Source: Candidatus Puniceispirillum sp. | GTDB lineage: Bacteria; Pseudomonadota; Alphaproteobacteria; Puniceispirillales; Puniceispirillaceae | Direction: 5' to 3' | NCBI GenBank assembly: GCA_016780525.1 | Contig: JADHLR010000001.1 | Coordinates: 1 to 51,603 of the forward strand | DNA: 51,603 bases | Shown here: piece by piece, positions 17,295-26,240 of the stretch | How the letters are laid out: each line of letters begins with the position of its first letter | Numbering within the stretch: position 1 is the stretch's first letter | Notes under the pieces: generated by a model | Databases searched by the model: none | Told to the model about the DNA's origin: nothing | Seen by the model: only the letters and a program-made list of their open reading frames with translations | Made by a program: the position numbers and the translations under genes

Positions 17295-18806
17295 TTAGCA
17301 AAACACCACTTGTGGCTGTCGTCCGGCGCTCTCTGCCAAGGCGTTAAAACGGCGGGCGCAAGCTGCATCAAACAGCGGCCGCGCCGCCTTGTTCACATGC
17401 AATGTGATCATGCTGTCATCCAGTTCAAGCCGGATATCCTGCAGATAATTTTTCGTGCCTGCGGTAAAAATCAGGGCAAAACGCAATGCCAGTCCAACGG
17501 TAGTGGCCTGCGCCCGGTGCCGCTCTCCCAGCAGTGATTCCAGCTCTGCTGGCCGCGGTTTATTCTGTTTCGTGCCAACATAGCGGTGATAAAGTGCCAC
17601 CCCGAGCCAGACACGCTCTTTATGCGTCATGCAATTCACCGGCAATCCGAGAATCCGGCGGGCGGCCAGATCGCCGCGCATATCACTATGTTCCTGCCAG
17701 CATATTTCAACCAAATTACAGGCGACTTCAACCAGCCTTGAAAAGGCAGCTGTCGGATTGATCTGCAACAATGGCTGCAGCAATAAATTCAGCGCCTCTG
17801 AAACGCCGGCAAAGCGGTTGCTGGCTTCGGCAATTTCCTGACTGATTGCCAGCAGAAAATCCGCCCGCTGCGCATCATTTAATTCATTGATCGCAATCAC
17901 CCCATCGCGGATGCTGGTGCCGCTGACGACAAGCTGTTCGACACCGGATTCCTGCAGAAGCGCCCGCACAATTTTTGCCGCCATCGGCATGCTGCTGCGC
18001 CGCGACATTGGCACCCCATCCAGATTTGGTGTCACGCTGGTAAATTCGTCGCACATCCCGCGCACAAACCCGGATTTGATTTTGGTGCCATGCAAAACCG
18101 CCAGCGGATAGGACACCCGATGGAAAAACGCCGCCCCGAATGCCCGAAAACTGCCGCCGACACCATATAGTCGCTTGGCCTTGCATGCGGCCAGCCAATC
18201 GGTGTTTTGAAAGGCTTTTAACACGTCTGCTTCATCAACATCTGACAGATGCCCAAAATTATGGCTGATGCCATGTGTGGCCACGCCCTTTTCAAGCAGC
18301 ACAATTTCAATACTGCCGCCACCCAGATCAGCCACCAGACCATCCGCATCAGGGATATTCAGGGTCAGGCCACGCGATACATAATTGGCCTCATCCTGCT
18401 GTGATAGAATCTGAATCGGCATGCCAAGGATGTCTTCGGCTGGCCGATAAAAATCGGCACCATTCTTCGCCCGCCTGACCGCCGCTGTGGCGATCGGATA
18501 ACAGGCTGTCACCTGCATGGCGCGGATAATCGCCGCAAATCTGGTGATGGTTTCAAGCGTCGCGTCAATCCGGTCTTGCACCAGATGACCGGTCTGATCC
18601 AGCCGCGCACCAAGCTGGCAATTTGAACGCTCGTCAAATAGCGGTGTCGGATAGCGGCCGTTTTTACCATAGATCACCAGTCTGGCCGAATTAGAGCCAA
18701 TATCAATAACCGCAATGCGGTCGCTTGGCGGCACCGCATCCAAAACCTGTGGGTATGATCTCTTGCCATCTTCGATGCGCGCTAATTTGGATGTGGCAGA
18801 TGACAT
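17295..18806 (-). CDS. ppx: Exopolyphosphatase (Ppx/GppA family)
   Basis: Releases phosphate from the ends of polyphosphate chains. ASKHA-fold phosphate loops are present: DIGSNSARLVIY (35-46) and ADLGGGSIEIVLL near residue 170. The C-terminal HD-like/helical extension gives 503 aa, the long form of the family. It begins 21 bp after ppk and ends 4 bp before phoR. A GppA (pppGpp phosphatase) activity is possible for the family, but the ppk partner favours exopolyphosphatase. Confidence 0.93.
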   Translation of the reverse strand: MSSATSKLARIEDGKRSYPQVLDAVPPSDRIAVIDIGSNSARLVIYGKNGRYPTPLFDERSNCQLGARLDQTGHLVQDRIDATLETITRFAAIIRAMQVTACYPIATAAVRRAKNGADFYRPAEDILGMPIQILSQQDEANYVSRGLTLNIPDADGLVADLGGGSIEIVLLEKGVATHGISHNFGHLSDVDEADVLKAFQNTDWLAACKAKRLYGVGGSFRAFGAAFFHRVSYPLAVLHGTKIKSGFVRGMCDEFTSVTPNLDGVPMSRRSSMPMAAKIVRALLQESGVEQLVVSGTSIRDGVIAINELNDAQRADFLLAISQEIAEASNRFAGVSEALNLLLQPLLQINPTAAFSRLVEVACNLVEICWQEHSDMRGDLAARRILGLPVNCMTHKERVWLGVALYHRYVGTKQNKPRPAELESLLGERHRAQATTVGLALRFALIFTAGTKNYLQDIRLELDDSMITLHVNKAARPLFDAACARRFNALAESAGRQPQVVFC

Positions 18807-18827
18807 GCTGACCGCCCCTGACGTCGG

Positions 18828-20936
18828 TTAACTATCTTGTGCCAGGCTACCAAGCCCGGACAAGCTGGGGTTGGAAATAAAATAATCATGGCAGGAAAAG
18901 GCGTCTGTCTCAATTTCCGGCCGCACATAGCTGCCATCAGGCTGCAAAAACCACGAATTTTTCTGGTCACGCAAATGCGCTACCATGATCTGATGCAACA
19001 CCTGTTTGCACACCGTTGGGTTGGTCAAGGTCATGAAACATTCAACGCGGCGCCGCAGATTGCGCGGCATCAGATCGGCTGACGATATGACGACATGATT
19101 TTTTACCGAGGGAAATTCACTGCCATTTGCAAACACATAGATGCGCCCATGTTCCAGAAACCGGCCCACCGTTGAACGCACTGTGATCGTCTCGGACAGC
19201 CCTTTGATGCCCGGGCGCAAACAGCAAATGCCGCGCGCGATAATTTCAATCGGCACGCCAGCCTGCGAGGCCTCATACAACAAACCGATGATCCGGCGAT
19301 CAACCAGCGCATTACATTTGATCCAGATACCCGATGGCTTGCCAGCGGCACAGGAGTCTATTTCAGCGCGGATCAGCGATTCGAGCGACGGGATGGATTG
19401 ATGCGGCGAGACAAAACTGCGTTTGAGTTTTTCCGGTGCCACATGGCTGGTTAGATATTTGAAAATTTCATAGGCATCCCGCCCCACATCTTTATCACAG
19501 GTGAAAAACGAGAGATCAGTGTAGATGCCAGCGGTAATCGGGTGGTAATTGCCGGTGCCAACATGCGTATAGGATACCAGCTTGCCATGCTCGCGGCGCA
19601 CCACCAGCGACATTTTCAAATGGATTTTCAGATCCGTCAGCCCATAGGCAACCTGTACACCGGCCCGGCTTAAATCACGCGCCAGCTGAATATTGTTCTT
19701 TTCATCAAAACGCGCTTTCAGCTCGATCACCGCGGTGACATTTTTGCCATTTTCAGCCGCCTCGATAAGCGCTTTGACAATCGGTGAGTTTGGCGTTGTG
19801 CGATACAGGGTCTGGCGAATGGTCAGCACATCCGGATCATTTGCGGCCTGTTGCAAATAGCGCACTACAACCTCAAAGCTTTCATACGGGTGATGAACAA
19901 CAATATCCTTATTCGCAATGGCGGCAAAACAATCGCCATTGAAATCACGGATCCGCTGGGGGAAGCGGGCTTTGAACGCCGGGTAAAGAAAATGTTTCGG
20001 CAGATAGTTCAGAATCTCGGAAAAATCATCCAGCGCGAGCGGGCCATCACTGTCAAAAAAATTCATCTCGTCAATGGCCATCGCCGCTTTCAGCAAACGG
20101 CGAATTGATTTTGGCGCATCGCGTGACAAGGTCAGCATCACCACATTGCCGCGCTGGCGTGCCCGCAATGCTGTTTCAAACTCATTGATCAGATCATTCG
20201 CTTCATCATCAATTTCGATTTCAGAATCGCGCAGAATGCTAAACATCGAAGCCGCTTTCAACGTGTGGCGCGGATAGATTTTCTTGAGACTGGCTTTGAT
20301 CACCGCTTCGACCTGCAACAGCCGCAGACTGCTACCGGGCAGCCTCACAAATCGCTGCAAATTGGCTGGCAGCAGAATCACCCCCTGCACCGGCTTGTCT
20401 TGCGGGCTGACCAGTTCGAGTATCATCCCCTTGCCTTCATTATGGAAGAACGGGAACGGGTGCGACGGATCAAGCGTGGTTGGCGTGATCAGCGGCAGAA
20501 CATTGTCAACGAACCAGTCATCAAGCCATTCGCGGTCGGCCACATCATCCGGCATCTCTGCCAGAATTTTGATATCCTCATCGGCAAACAAACCGGTCAG
20601 CTCGGCCACAATCTGATGCTGTCGGTGCACCAGCGTGCGGCTGCGGCTGATGATCTGTTCAAGCAGATGATCAAGCGGCATATCATCCGATGGCACCAAT
20701 TTAAAGCCGCGTTTGGCAAGCTGTAGCAACCCGGCAACACGCACCATGAAAAATTCGTTCAGATTCTCCGCAGAAATCGCCAGAAAACGCAGCCGCTCAC
20801 CAAGCGGCATATCGGCCTGTTCGGCCAATGACAACACCCGCTCATTGAAAGCCAGCCAGCTGATTTCACGATTGAAATAGCGCTCCTCACCGGTCAGATC
20901 GTCCAGAATTGGGCTGGTGAATTGAATAGAATCCAT
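18828..20936 (-). CDS. ppk: Polyphosphate kinase 1
   Basis: Makes polyphosphate from ATP reversibly. The N-terminal domain starts YFNREISWLAFNERVL; the catalytic domain contains DLKIHLKMSLVVRR, whose His (about 440) matches the autophosphorylated His of E. coli Ppk, and SYTHVGTGNYHP. The C-terminal part has SADLMPRNLRRRVECF and LTNPTVCKQV. 702 aa. ATG at 20936 (a GTG precedes it at 20939). It heads the ppk-ppx-phoR unit, with a candidate Pho box about 115 bp upstream. Confidence 0.96.
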   Translation of the reverse strand: MDSIQFTSPILDDLTGEERYFNREISWLAFNERVLSLAEQADMPLGERLRFLAISAENLNEFFMVRVAGLLQLAKRGFKLVPSDDMPLDHLLEQIISRSRTLVHRQHQIVAELTGLFADEDIKILAEMPDDVADREWLDDWFVDNVLPLITPTTLDPSHPFPFFHNEGKGMILELVSPQDKPVQGVILLPANLQRFVRLPGSSLRLLQVEAVIKASLKKIYPRHTLKAASMFSILRDSEIEIDDEANDLINEFETALRARQRGNVVMLTLSRDAPKSIRRLLKAAMAIDEMNFFDSDGPLALDDFSEILNYLPKHFLYPAFKARFPQRIRDFNGDCFAAIANKDIVVHHPYESFEVVVRYLQQAANDPDVLTIRQTLYRTTPNSPIVKALIEAAENGKNVTAVIELKARFDEKNNIQLARDLSRAGVQVAYGLTDLKIHLKMSLVVRREHGKLVSYTHVGTGNYHPITAGIYTDLSFFTCDKDVGRDAYEIFKYLTSHVAPEKLKRSFVSPHQSIPSLESLIRAEIDSCAAGKPSGIWIKCNALVDRRIIGLLYEASQAGVPIEIIARGICCLRPGIKGLSETITVRSTVGRFLEHGRIYVFANGSEFPSVKNHVVISSADLMPRNLRRRVECFMTLTNPTVCKQVLHQIMVAHLRDQKNSWFLQPDGSYVRPEIETDAFSCHDYFISNPSLSGLGSLAQDS

Positions 20937-21050
20937 CACGCGACATTACCATCTTTTGTTATTGAACAGCACCCGTTGACGGCGCTGCCGCGACCAAATG
21001 TAGCTGCATATATACACCCAGCGCAAGGCTCCCAAAGATAGGCCGCTTTT

Positions 21051-21068
21051 GCTACAGTTTTGTTGCAA
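21051..21068 (-). promoter_or_regulatory. Candidate Pho box upstream of ppk
   Basis: Minus strand reads TTGCAACAAAACTGTAGC, i.e. TTGCAAC-AAAA-CTGTAGC, 11 of 14 positions matching the CTGTAAC-N4-CTGTAAC pattern. A TATCTT element begins 10 bp downstream, the spacing expected for a PhoB-dependent -10. The site lies in the 178-bp gap between glk and ppk; nothing else is evident in that gap. Confidence 0.6.
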
Positions 21069-21114
21069 TGCCGAAAGCTGTCGCGGCTGCCATCAGGCGG
21101 TCAGTGACAGCGCC

Positions 21115-22098
21115 CTATGCGACAGGCCGCCATCGGTGCGCCAAATGCGCTGTTTTGGCGGCAACAGCGGCGCCAGAAAGTCCGGCATATGGATCCACCG
21201 ACAGATAAAGCGGCAGGTCATGCAGAAATTGGCTGCGACGGCCATGATCGCCAAGCCGCTCAAAAAACCCGCTTGTTGGCAACAGCCCGATCAGTTTCGG
21301 CATGATGCCGCCGGCGATGACAATGCCCGATCCGGCACCAAAGGTCAGTGCCGCATTCGCCAATGCGGTTGCAAACGCGCGCTGCATAAGCGCGACAGCG
21401 TCGCGTGCGGCACCGTCTGCGGTTATCGCGGCTGCACCAATCTCGGCGGCGGTCTTGCCAGCCTGGCCAGTCATCACATGATAAATCGATTCCAGCCCGG
21501 GGCCACTGACAAATCGTTCGGCAGATACATGGCCCCATTGTTTTTGCAACACATCCAAAACCGCCCGTTCATCTGCATGCCGCGCGGCAAAACTGACATG
21601 CCCGCCTTCACCCTCGATCACCGCCACATCATCACCAACAGGCATGATTGCCGCCACGCCAAGCCCGGTGCCCGGCCCGCTGACCAGCAATGGCGTTTGC
21701 GGCCGCGGCGTGCCTTGACGGATGATCTGGCGGGCACCAGCACGCGCCGCCGCCCCGTCAGGGGCAAGTAAATCAGCATGCGCCAACGCCTGTGCGCAAA
21801 AATCATTGATCAGCATATAGCGCGATGCGCCGCACGCCCGCGCCGCTGAAACACCCCGAAACCGCCAGTGATTATTAGTGATCGTCACCTCATCACCATG
21901 CAGATCAGCCGCCACCGCCAGCAGCAGCGCCTCAGGACGGATGCGGCGGCGTTCACAATAGCTGGCAAGCGACTGTTCAACGCTGGCAAAATCGCTGCAA
22001 GACAGGCTCTCTATCGCGTCCAGCTCGCTATGCGCGGTCTGCTGATCCTGCACAGCAAGGCGTATATTCGTGCCGCCAATATCCGCCAGAACAATCAT
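21115..22098 (-). CDS. glk: Glucokinase (Glk family, ROK-independent type)
   Basis: Phosphorylates glucose with ATP, the entry to the Entner-Doudoroff or Embden-Meyerhof route. MIVLADIGGTNIRLAV contains the N-terminal phosphate-binding DIGGTN. LINDFCAQA supplies the catalytic Asp (NDF), VSGPGTGLGVA the second ATP/substrate loop, EGEGGHVSF the glucose-contacting Glu and His. 327 aa from the ATG at 22098, which shares one base with the stop codon of a small upstream ORF. A TTG at 22101 is less likely. Transcribed away from pccB. Confidence 0.92.
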   Translation of the reverse strand: MIVLADIGGTNIRLAVQDQQTAHSELDAIESLSCSDFASVEQSLASYCERRRIRPEALLLAVAADLHGDEVTITNNHWRFRGVSAARACGASRYMLINDFCAQALAHADLLAPDGAAARAGARQIIRQGTPRPQTPLLVSGPGTGLGVAAIMPVGDDVAVIEGEGGHVSFAARHADERAVLDVLQKQWGHVSAERFVSGPGLESIYHVMTGQAGKTAAEIGAAAITADGAARDAVALMQRAFATALANAALTFGAGSGIVIAGGIMPKLIGLLPTSGFFERLGDHGRRSQFLHDLPLYLSVDPYAGLSGAAVAAKTAHLAHRWRPVA

Positions 22099-22265
22099 CA
22101 AACGGCCCCACCCGCGCCAATTTTACCCGCGCCAGCTTTGCCCGCGCCAATTTCATAAAACAGTTTCAGCAGCGCATCGCAGCCGTGATCCGGCAAGCCG
22201 GGCCTGTTCGGTAACGCGCCACAATGCTCGATCATGCCATTCATGCTTGCTTGTGCCTCGCTCAT
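22098..22265 (-). CDS. Possible small protein (55 aa) coupled to glk
   Basis: ATG at 22265 with GAGAGG 9 bp upstream; the stop codon overlaps the glk start (TGATG). The protein begins MSEAQASMNGMIEHCG and ends in three pentapeptide-like repeats (AGAGK IGAGG type) encoded by a 15-bp triplication. I recognise no family. The ribosome site and coupling argue for translation; the low complexity and short size argue against an important function. It may act only as a leader for glk. Confidence 0.35.
   Translation of the reverse strand: MSEAQASMNGMIEHCGALPNRPGLPDHGCDALLKLFYEIGAGKAGAGKIGAGGAV
22111..22155. repeat. Three-copy tandem repeat, 15-bp unit, at the glk 5' end
   Basis: CCCGCGCCAATTTTA, CCCGCGCCAGCTTTG and CCCGCGCCAATTTCA follow each other without gaps (22111-22125, 22126-22140, 22141-22155). 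The period is a multiple of three and encodes Gly-Ala-Gly-Lys type repeats in the small ORF upstream of glk. Confidence 0.9.
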
Positions 22266-22424
22266 GCGCAGACGCCTCTCATCTATTCGCGATACGGCCA
22301 CCTTGCGGTGTTTTCCGGTGAAAATCAACGTCGCGCCAAAGGCTGGCCAGCGCCTGTTTCAGGGCATGCCTGTTGTGCCGCGCCTATTTTAGTGAAGTTT
22401 TGTGATGACCGGGCTGTTGCAGAT

Positions 22425-22440
22425 TTGTATGGTAATACAA
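22425..22440. promoter_or_regulatory. Inverted repeat TTGTAT-N4-ATACAA, candidate operator for pccB
   Basis: Perfect 6-bp arms (22425-22430, 22435-22440) around GGTA, in the 275-bp divergent region between the glk unit and pccB, 100 bp before the pccB start. The shape and length suit a dimeric regulator, for example of the GntR type; no regulator gene is adjacent. Nothing else recognisable lies in this divergent region. Confidence 0.5.
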
Positions 22441-22540
22441 CAAAAGGTGAGACTAGCGGGTGACTTAAAAAAAGTTTTCGGGGACGGCCGTCTTTATTAA
22501 GACAAGCGGATCCGATAAAGAGCTTTTGGGGAGACAACAG

Positions 22541-24085
22541 ATGAAGGCGACCGGTCAGGATATTATCAGGGAATTGCAAAACCGCCGCGACCAGGCCCGC
22601 CTTGGCGGCGGTGCTGCGCGGATTGATCGCCAGCATGCTGCCGGCAAACTGACCGCCCGCGAACGGCTCGATGTATTGCTTGACCCGGGCAGCTTTGAAG
22701 AAACCGATATGTTTGTGGTGCATCGCAGCCGCGATTTCGGCATGGATGGCAACACCATTGCCGGGGATGGGGTGATCACCGGGTCTGGCCGCATCAACGG
22801 GCAGCTGGTCTATGTCTATTCGCAGGATTTTACCGTTTTCGGCGGCTCGCTTTCGGCCACCCACGCCAATAAGATTGTAAAAATATTAAAGCTGGCGATG
22901 CAGAATGGCGCGCCGGTGATTGGCCTGAATGACAGTGGCGGTGCGCGCATTCAAGAAGGTGTTGATTCGCTTGGCGGCTATGCAGATGTGTTTTTGCAGA
23001 ATGTCATGGCATCAGGCGTTATCCCGCAAATTTCGGTGATTATGGGGCCATGCGCTGGCGGTGCCGTCTATTCACCGGCGATGACCGATTTCACCTTTAT
23101 GGTGCGCGGCACCAGCTATATGTTTGTGACCGGGCCGGATGTTGTCAAAACCGTGACCAGCGAGGATGTCACCGCCGAAGAACTGGGCGGTGCCGACACC
23201 CATACGAAATTATCGTCGGTTGCCGATGGCGCATTTGACAATGATTTGCAGGCACTCAGCGAAATCCGCCGGCTGGTTGGCTACCTGCCGGCGAATAACA
23301 CAGATAGCGCCGCCTCTGCAGAGCCGATTGATGATCCAAAACGCACCGTGCCGGCGCTGGACAGTCTGATCCCGGACAGCCCCAATTTGCCCTATGACAT
23401 GAATGAGCTCGTCATCAGCATTGCTGATGAAGGCCGGTTTTTTGAGATCCAGCCTGATTTTGCCAAAAATATCCTGACCGGTTTTGTGCGCATGAATGGT
23501 GCCACGGTCGGTGTTGTCGCCAATCAACCAATGGTGCTGGCAGGCTGTCTTGATATTGATTCGAGCCGCAAAGCGGCGCGTTTTGTGCGGTTTTGTGATG
23601 CTTTTAATATCCCGATTTTGACGCTTGTCGATGTGCCGGGATTCATGCCGGGCACATCACAGGAATATGGCGGCATTATCAAACATGGCGCCAAGCTGTT
23701 ATTTGCCTATGCCGAAGCCACCGTGCCAAAAGTCACTCTGATTACCCGTAAAGCCTATGGCGGGGCGTATGATGTGATGAGCTCCAAACATTTGCGCGGC
23801 GATGCCAATTTTGCCTGGCCGACAGCGGAAATTGCGGTGATGGGTGCAAAGGGCGCTGTGGAGATTCTGTATCGCTCAGAACTGGGCGATGCGGAAAAAA
23901 TTGCCGCTCGCACGGCCGATTATGAAGACCGGTTTGCCAACCCGTTTATTGCCGCCGAACGCGGCTTTATTGATGATGTGATTATTCCGAGTAACAGCCG
24001 CTTTCGGTTGATTCAGGCGTTTGAAAAATTACGCAAAAAACACCTGCAAAACCCACATAAAAAATTCGGCAATATCCCGCTCTAG
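22541..24085 (+). CDS. pccB: Acyl-CoA carboxylase carboxyltransferase subunit (propionyl-CoA carboxylase beta type)
   Basis: Moves the carboxyl group from carboxybiotin to propionyl-CoA (or acetyl-CoA), making methylmalonyl-CoA (or malonyl-CoA). N-terminal motif KLTARERLDVLLD, oxyanion-hole glycines in NDSGGARIQEGVDSLGGYA and MGPCAGGAVYSPA, and in the C-terminal half VPGFMPGTSQEYGGIIKHGAKLLFAY and KAYGGAYDVMSS. The Asp in GGAYDVM is the residue linked to propionyl-CoA preference in this family. The ATG at 22541 has GGGGAG 8 bp upstream; 514 aa. It is followed after 5 bp by pccA. Confidence 0.93.
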   Translation: MKATGQDIIRELQNRRDQARLGGGAARIDRQHAAGKLTARERLDVLLDPGSFEETDMFVVHRSRDFGMDGNTIAGDGVITGSGRINGQLVYVYSQDFTVFGGSLSATHANKIVKILKLAMQNGAPVIGLNDSGGARIQEGVDSLGGYADVFLQNVMASGVIPQISVIMGPCAGGAVYSPAMTDFTFMVRGTSYMFVTGPDVVKTVTSEDVTAEELGGADTHTKLSSVADGAFDNDLQALSEIRRLVGYLPANNTDSAASAEPIDDPKRTVPALDSLIPDSPNLPYDMNELVISIADEGRFFEIQPDFAKNILTGFVRMNGATVGVVANQPMVLAGCLDIDSSRKAARFVRFCDAFNIPILTLVDVPGFMPGTSQEYGGIIKHGAKLLFAYAEATVPKVTLITRKAYGGAYDVMSSKHLRGDANFAWPTAEIAVMGAKGAVEILYRSELGDAEKIAARTADYEDRFANPFIAAERGFIDDVIIPSNSRFRLIQAFEKLRKKHLQNPHKKFGNIPL

Positions 24086-24090
24086 AGGTG

Positions 24091-26217
24091 ATGATGTTTG
24101 AAAAAATTCTAATTGCCAATCGCGGCGAAATTGCCTGTCGGATCATCCGCACAGCGCGTGCCATGGGCATTAAAACAGTCGCCGTTCATTCCGACGTTGA
24201 TCGCAACGCACAGCATGTACAGCTTGCCGACGAGGCTGTCAGCCTTGGCGGCATGACGGCGCAGGAAAGCTACCTGCAAGCCGATAAAATCATCGCAGCC
24301 TGCCAGCAGACAGGCGCCGAAGCGGTGCATCCGGGCTATGGATTTCTGTCGGAGCAGGCGGCGTTTGCGACCGCCCTGGCAAAACAGAACATTACTTTCA
24401 TCGGCCCGCCGCCGACAGCGATTGCGGCGATGGGCGATAAGATCGAATCAAAAAAGCTGGCAAAGGCCGCCGGGGTCAGCACTGTGCCGGGGCATGTCGG
24501 GGTGATCAAAACCGCTGGCGAAGCGGTGAAAATTGCCAATGATATTGGCTATCCGGTGATGATTAAGGCAAGCGCCGGCGGTGGCGGCAAAGGCATGCGG
24601 GTGGCGCATTCAGCCGCCGAAGTCGAAAGCGGCTATGCCATGGCCATGCGCGAGGCCGCGTCAAGTTTTGGCGACGACCGGGTATTTATTGAAAAATTTA
24701 TCACCAGCCCGCGGCATATTGAAATTCAGGTGCTGGCTGACCGACATGGCCATTGCATCCATCTGAACGAACGCGAATGCTCGATCCAGCGGCGCAATCA
24801 AAAGGTGATCGAAGAAGCCCCATCACCGTTTCTGGACGCCAGCACCCGCAGGGCCATGGGAGAGGAGGCCATTCGGCTGGCAATGGCGGTTGATTATCAC
24901 AGTGCCGGAACGGTTGAATTTATTGTCGATGCCGAACGCAATTTCTATTTTCTGGAAATGAATACCCGCCTGCAGGTTGAACATCCGGTGACCGAGCTGA
25001 TCACCGGTCTTGATCTTGTTGAAGAAATGATCCGCATCGCCGCTGGTGAACTGTTGCGACACCAGCAAAAACACATTGGCATTAACGGCTGGGCCATCGA
25101 AAGCCGGTTATATGCCGAAGACCCCTATCGCAATTTCATGCCGGCAATTGGCCGCTTGTCGCTTTATCGTCCACCAGCAGAACAACAGCATGACGATAAC
25201 AGCCTGACCCGTAACGATACCGGCGTCGCCGAGGGCGATAGCATTTCGATCTATTATGACCCGATGATTGCCAAGCTATGCAGCTGGGCAGGTGACCGCG
25301 ACGCCGCCATTGACCGCATGCGAATGGCGCTTGATGATTTCATCATGCGTGGGATCGGACATAATATTCCGTTTTTGTCAGCGGTGATGGAACATGACCG
25401 TTTTTGTCGGGGTGATATCACCACCGCCTTTATCGATGAAGAATATAAAGACGGCTTTCAGGGCGTTACCGCCGCGCCGGACAGACAGCGTGATCTGGGG
25501 CTGATTATCGCCGCCGCCGCTGACGCCGATGCAGTGCGCCAACTGCCCCAAAATGCCCGATCAACCAGCCAGCCGGCAGCTCATCCAGCAGCCCGGCCAG
25601 CCGTTCAGCCAGCCGTTCAGCCAGAAAATTGGGTGGTGCAATTTGTCGCCGAGGGGAATAGCCAGCCAGCGGCCGATGATATGCTGTGTGCAGTGCAGTC
25701 AGATGACGCCGCCGCGGCTGTTGAGGTCGCGGTCAGCCCCTATCCGGCAGCGGCTGATACAACGTCGGATCGCTTTAGCATAGAGATTGACCGGGCAATT
25801 GATACGCCGCGGCTTGCCGCCCGCATCACCGACCACCAGCAACAGACGGAGCGGCACTATATTTGCCAGTTACATCAGGATAAAGACCGCTGGCATATCC
25901 ATTACCGTGGCACCGATCTGCTGGCTTATGCCCGCCCGCCGCATATCGCCGCGCTGGCGCATCATATGAAACCGGTGATCGCGCCAGACCGGTCAAATAT
26001 GCTGTTATGCCCGATGCCGGGCAATCTGGTGACAGTGCTGGTGGCCGCCGGCGATATTGTAGAGGCCGGACAAACCCTGTGCATTGTCGAAGCGATGAAA
26101 ATGGAAAATGCGCTGGTCGCCGAAAAACGTTGTCGCGTCGCGTCTATCGATGCCAAAGAAGGCGATATTCTGAGCGTTGATGCGGTGATTATGAAATTTA
26201 CCGATGCAGAGACGTGA
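24091..26217 (+). CDS. pccA: Acyl-CoA carboxylase biotin carboxylase/biotin carrier subunit (propionyl-CoA carboxylase alpha type)
   Basis: Carboxylates its own biotin with ATP and bicarbonate. Biotin carboxylase domain from MFEKILIANRGEIACRII to about residue 450, including the ATP-grasp glycine loop KASAGGGGKGMRV and the active-site region EMNTRLQVEHPVTE. The biotinylation site is VEAMKMENAL (Lys about 670). The linker/BT region (about 475-600) is variable and contains a Pro/Ala/Gln-rich stretch with a 12-bp tandem duplication. ATG at 24091, with AGAGG just upstream, inside the pccB stop region; GTG at 24088 and ATG at 24094 are alternatives. No methylmalonyl-CoA mutase or epimerase is in the window. 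Confidence 0.93.
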   Translation: MMFEKILIANRGEIACRIIRTARAMGIKTVAVHSDVDRNAQHVQLADEAVSLGGMTAQESYLQADKIIAACQQTGAEAVHPGYGFLSEQAAFATALAKQNITFIGPPPTAIAAMGDKIESKKLAKAAGVSTVPGHVGVIKTAGEAVKIANDIGYPVMIKASAGGGGKGMRVAHSAAEVESGYAMAMREAASSFGDDRVFIEKFITSPRHIEIQVLADRHGHCIHLNERECSIQRRNQKVIEEAPSPFLDASTRRAMGEEAIRLAMAVDYHSAGTVEFIVDAERNFYFLEMNTRLQVEHPVTELITGLDLVEEMIRIAAGELLRHQQKHIGINGWAIESRLYAEDPYRNFMPAIGRLSLYRPPAEQQHDDNSLTRNDTGVAEGDSISIYYDPMIAKLCSWAGDRDAAIDRMRMALDDFIMRGIGHNIPFLSAVMEHDRFCRGDITTAFIDEEYKDGFQGVTAAPDRQRDLGLIIAAAADADAVRQLPQNARSTSQPAAHPAARPAVQPAVQPENWVVQFVAEGNSQPAADDMLCAVQSDDAAAAVEVAVSPYPAAADTTSDRFSIEIDRAIDTPRLAARITDHQQQTERHYICQLHQDKDRWHIHYRGTDLLAYARPPHIAALAHHMKPVIAPDRSNMLLCPMPGNLVTVLVAAGDIVEAGQTLCIVEAMKMENALVAEKRCRVASIDAKEGDILSVDAVIMKFTDAET
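25597..25620. repeat. Two-copy 12-bp tandem repeat inside pccA
   Basis: CCAGCCGTTCAG occurs twice in a row (25597-25608, 25609-25620), with partial further copies on both sides. It encodes the Pro-Ala-Val-Gln repeats of the variable linker between the biotin carboxylase and biotin carrier domains. Confidence 0.85.
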
Positions 26218-26240
26218 CGGCTGCTAAAACTGGTGCCGGA

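Noticed and set aside
21094..21114. CTGTCAC heptamer after the glk stop as a second Pho box
   Set aside because: Only one half-site matches; the second heptamer at 11-bp spacing is absent.
21049..21771. 240-codon open frame on the plus strand
   Set aside because: It is antisense to the well-supported glucokinase gene and its translation shows no family motif.
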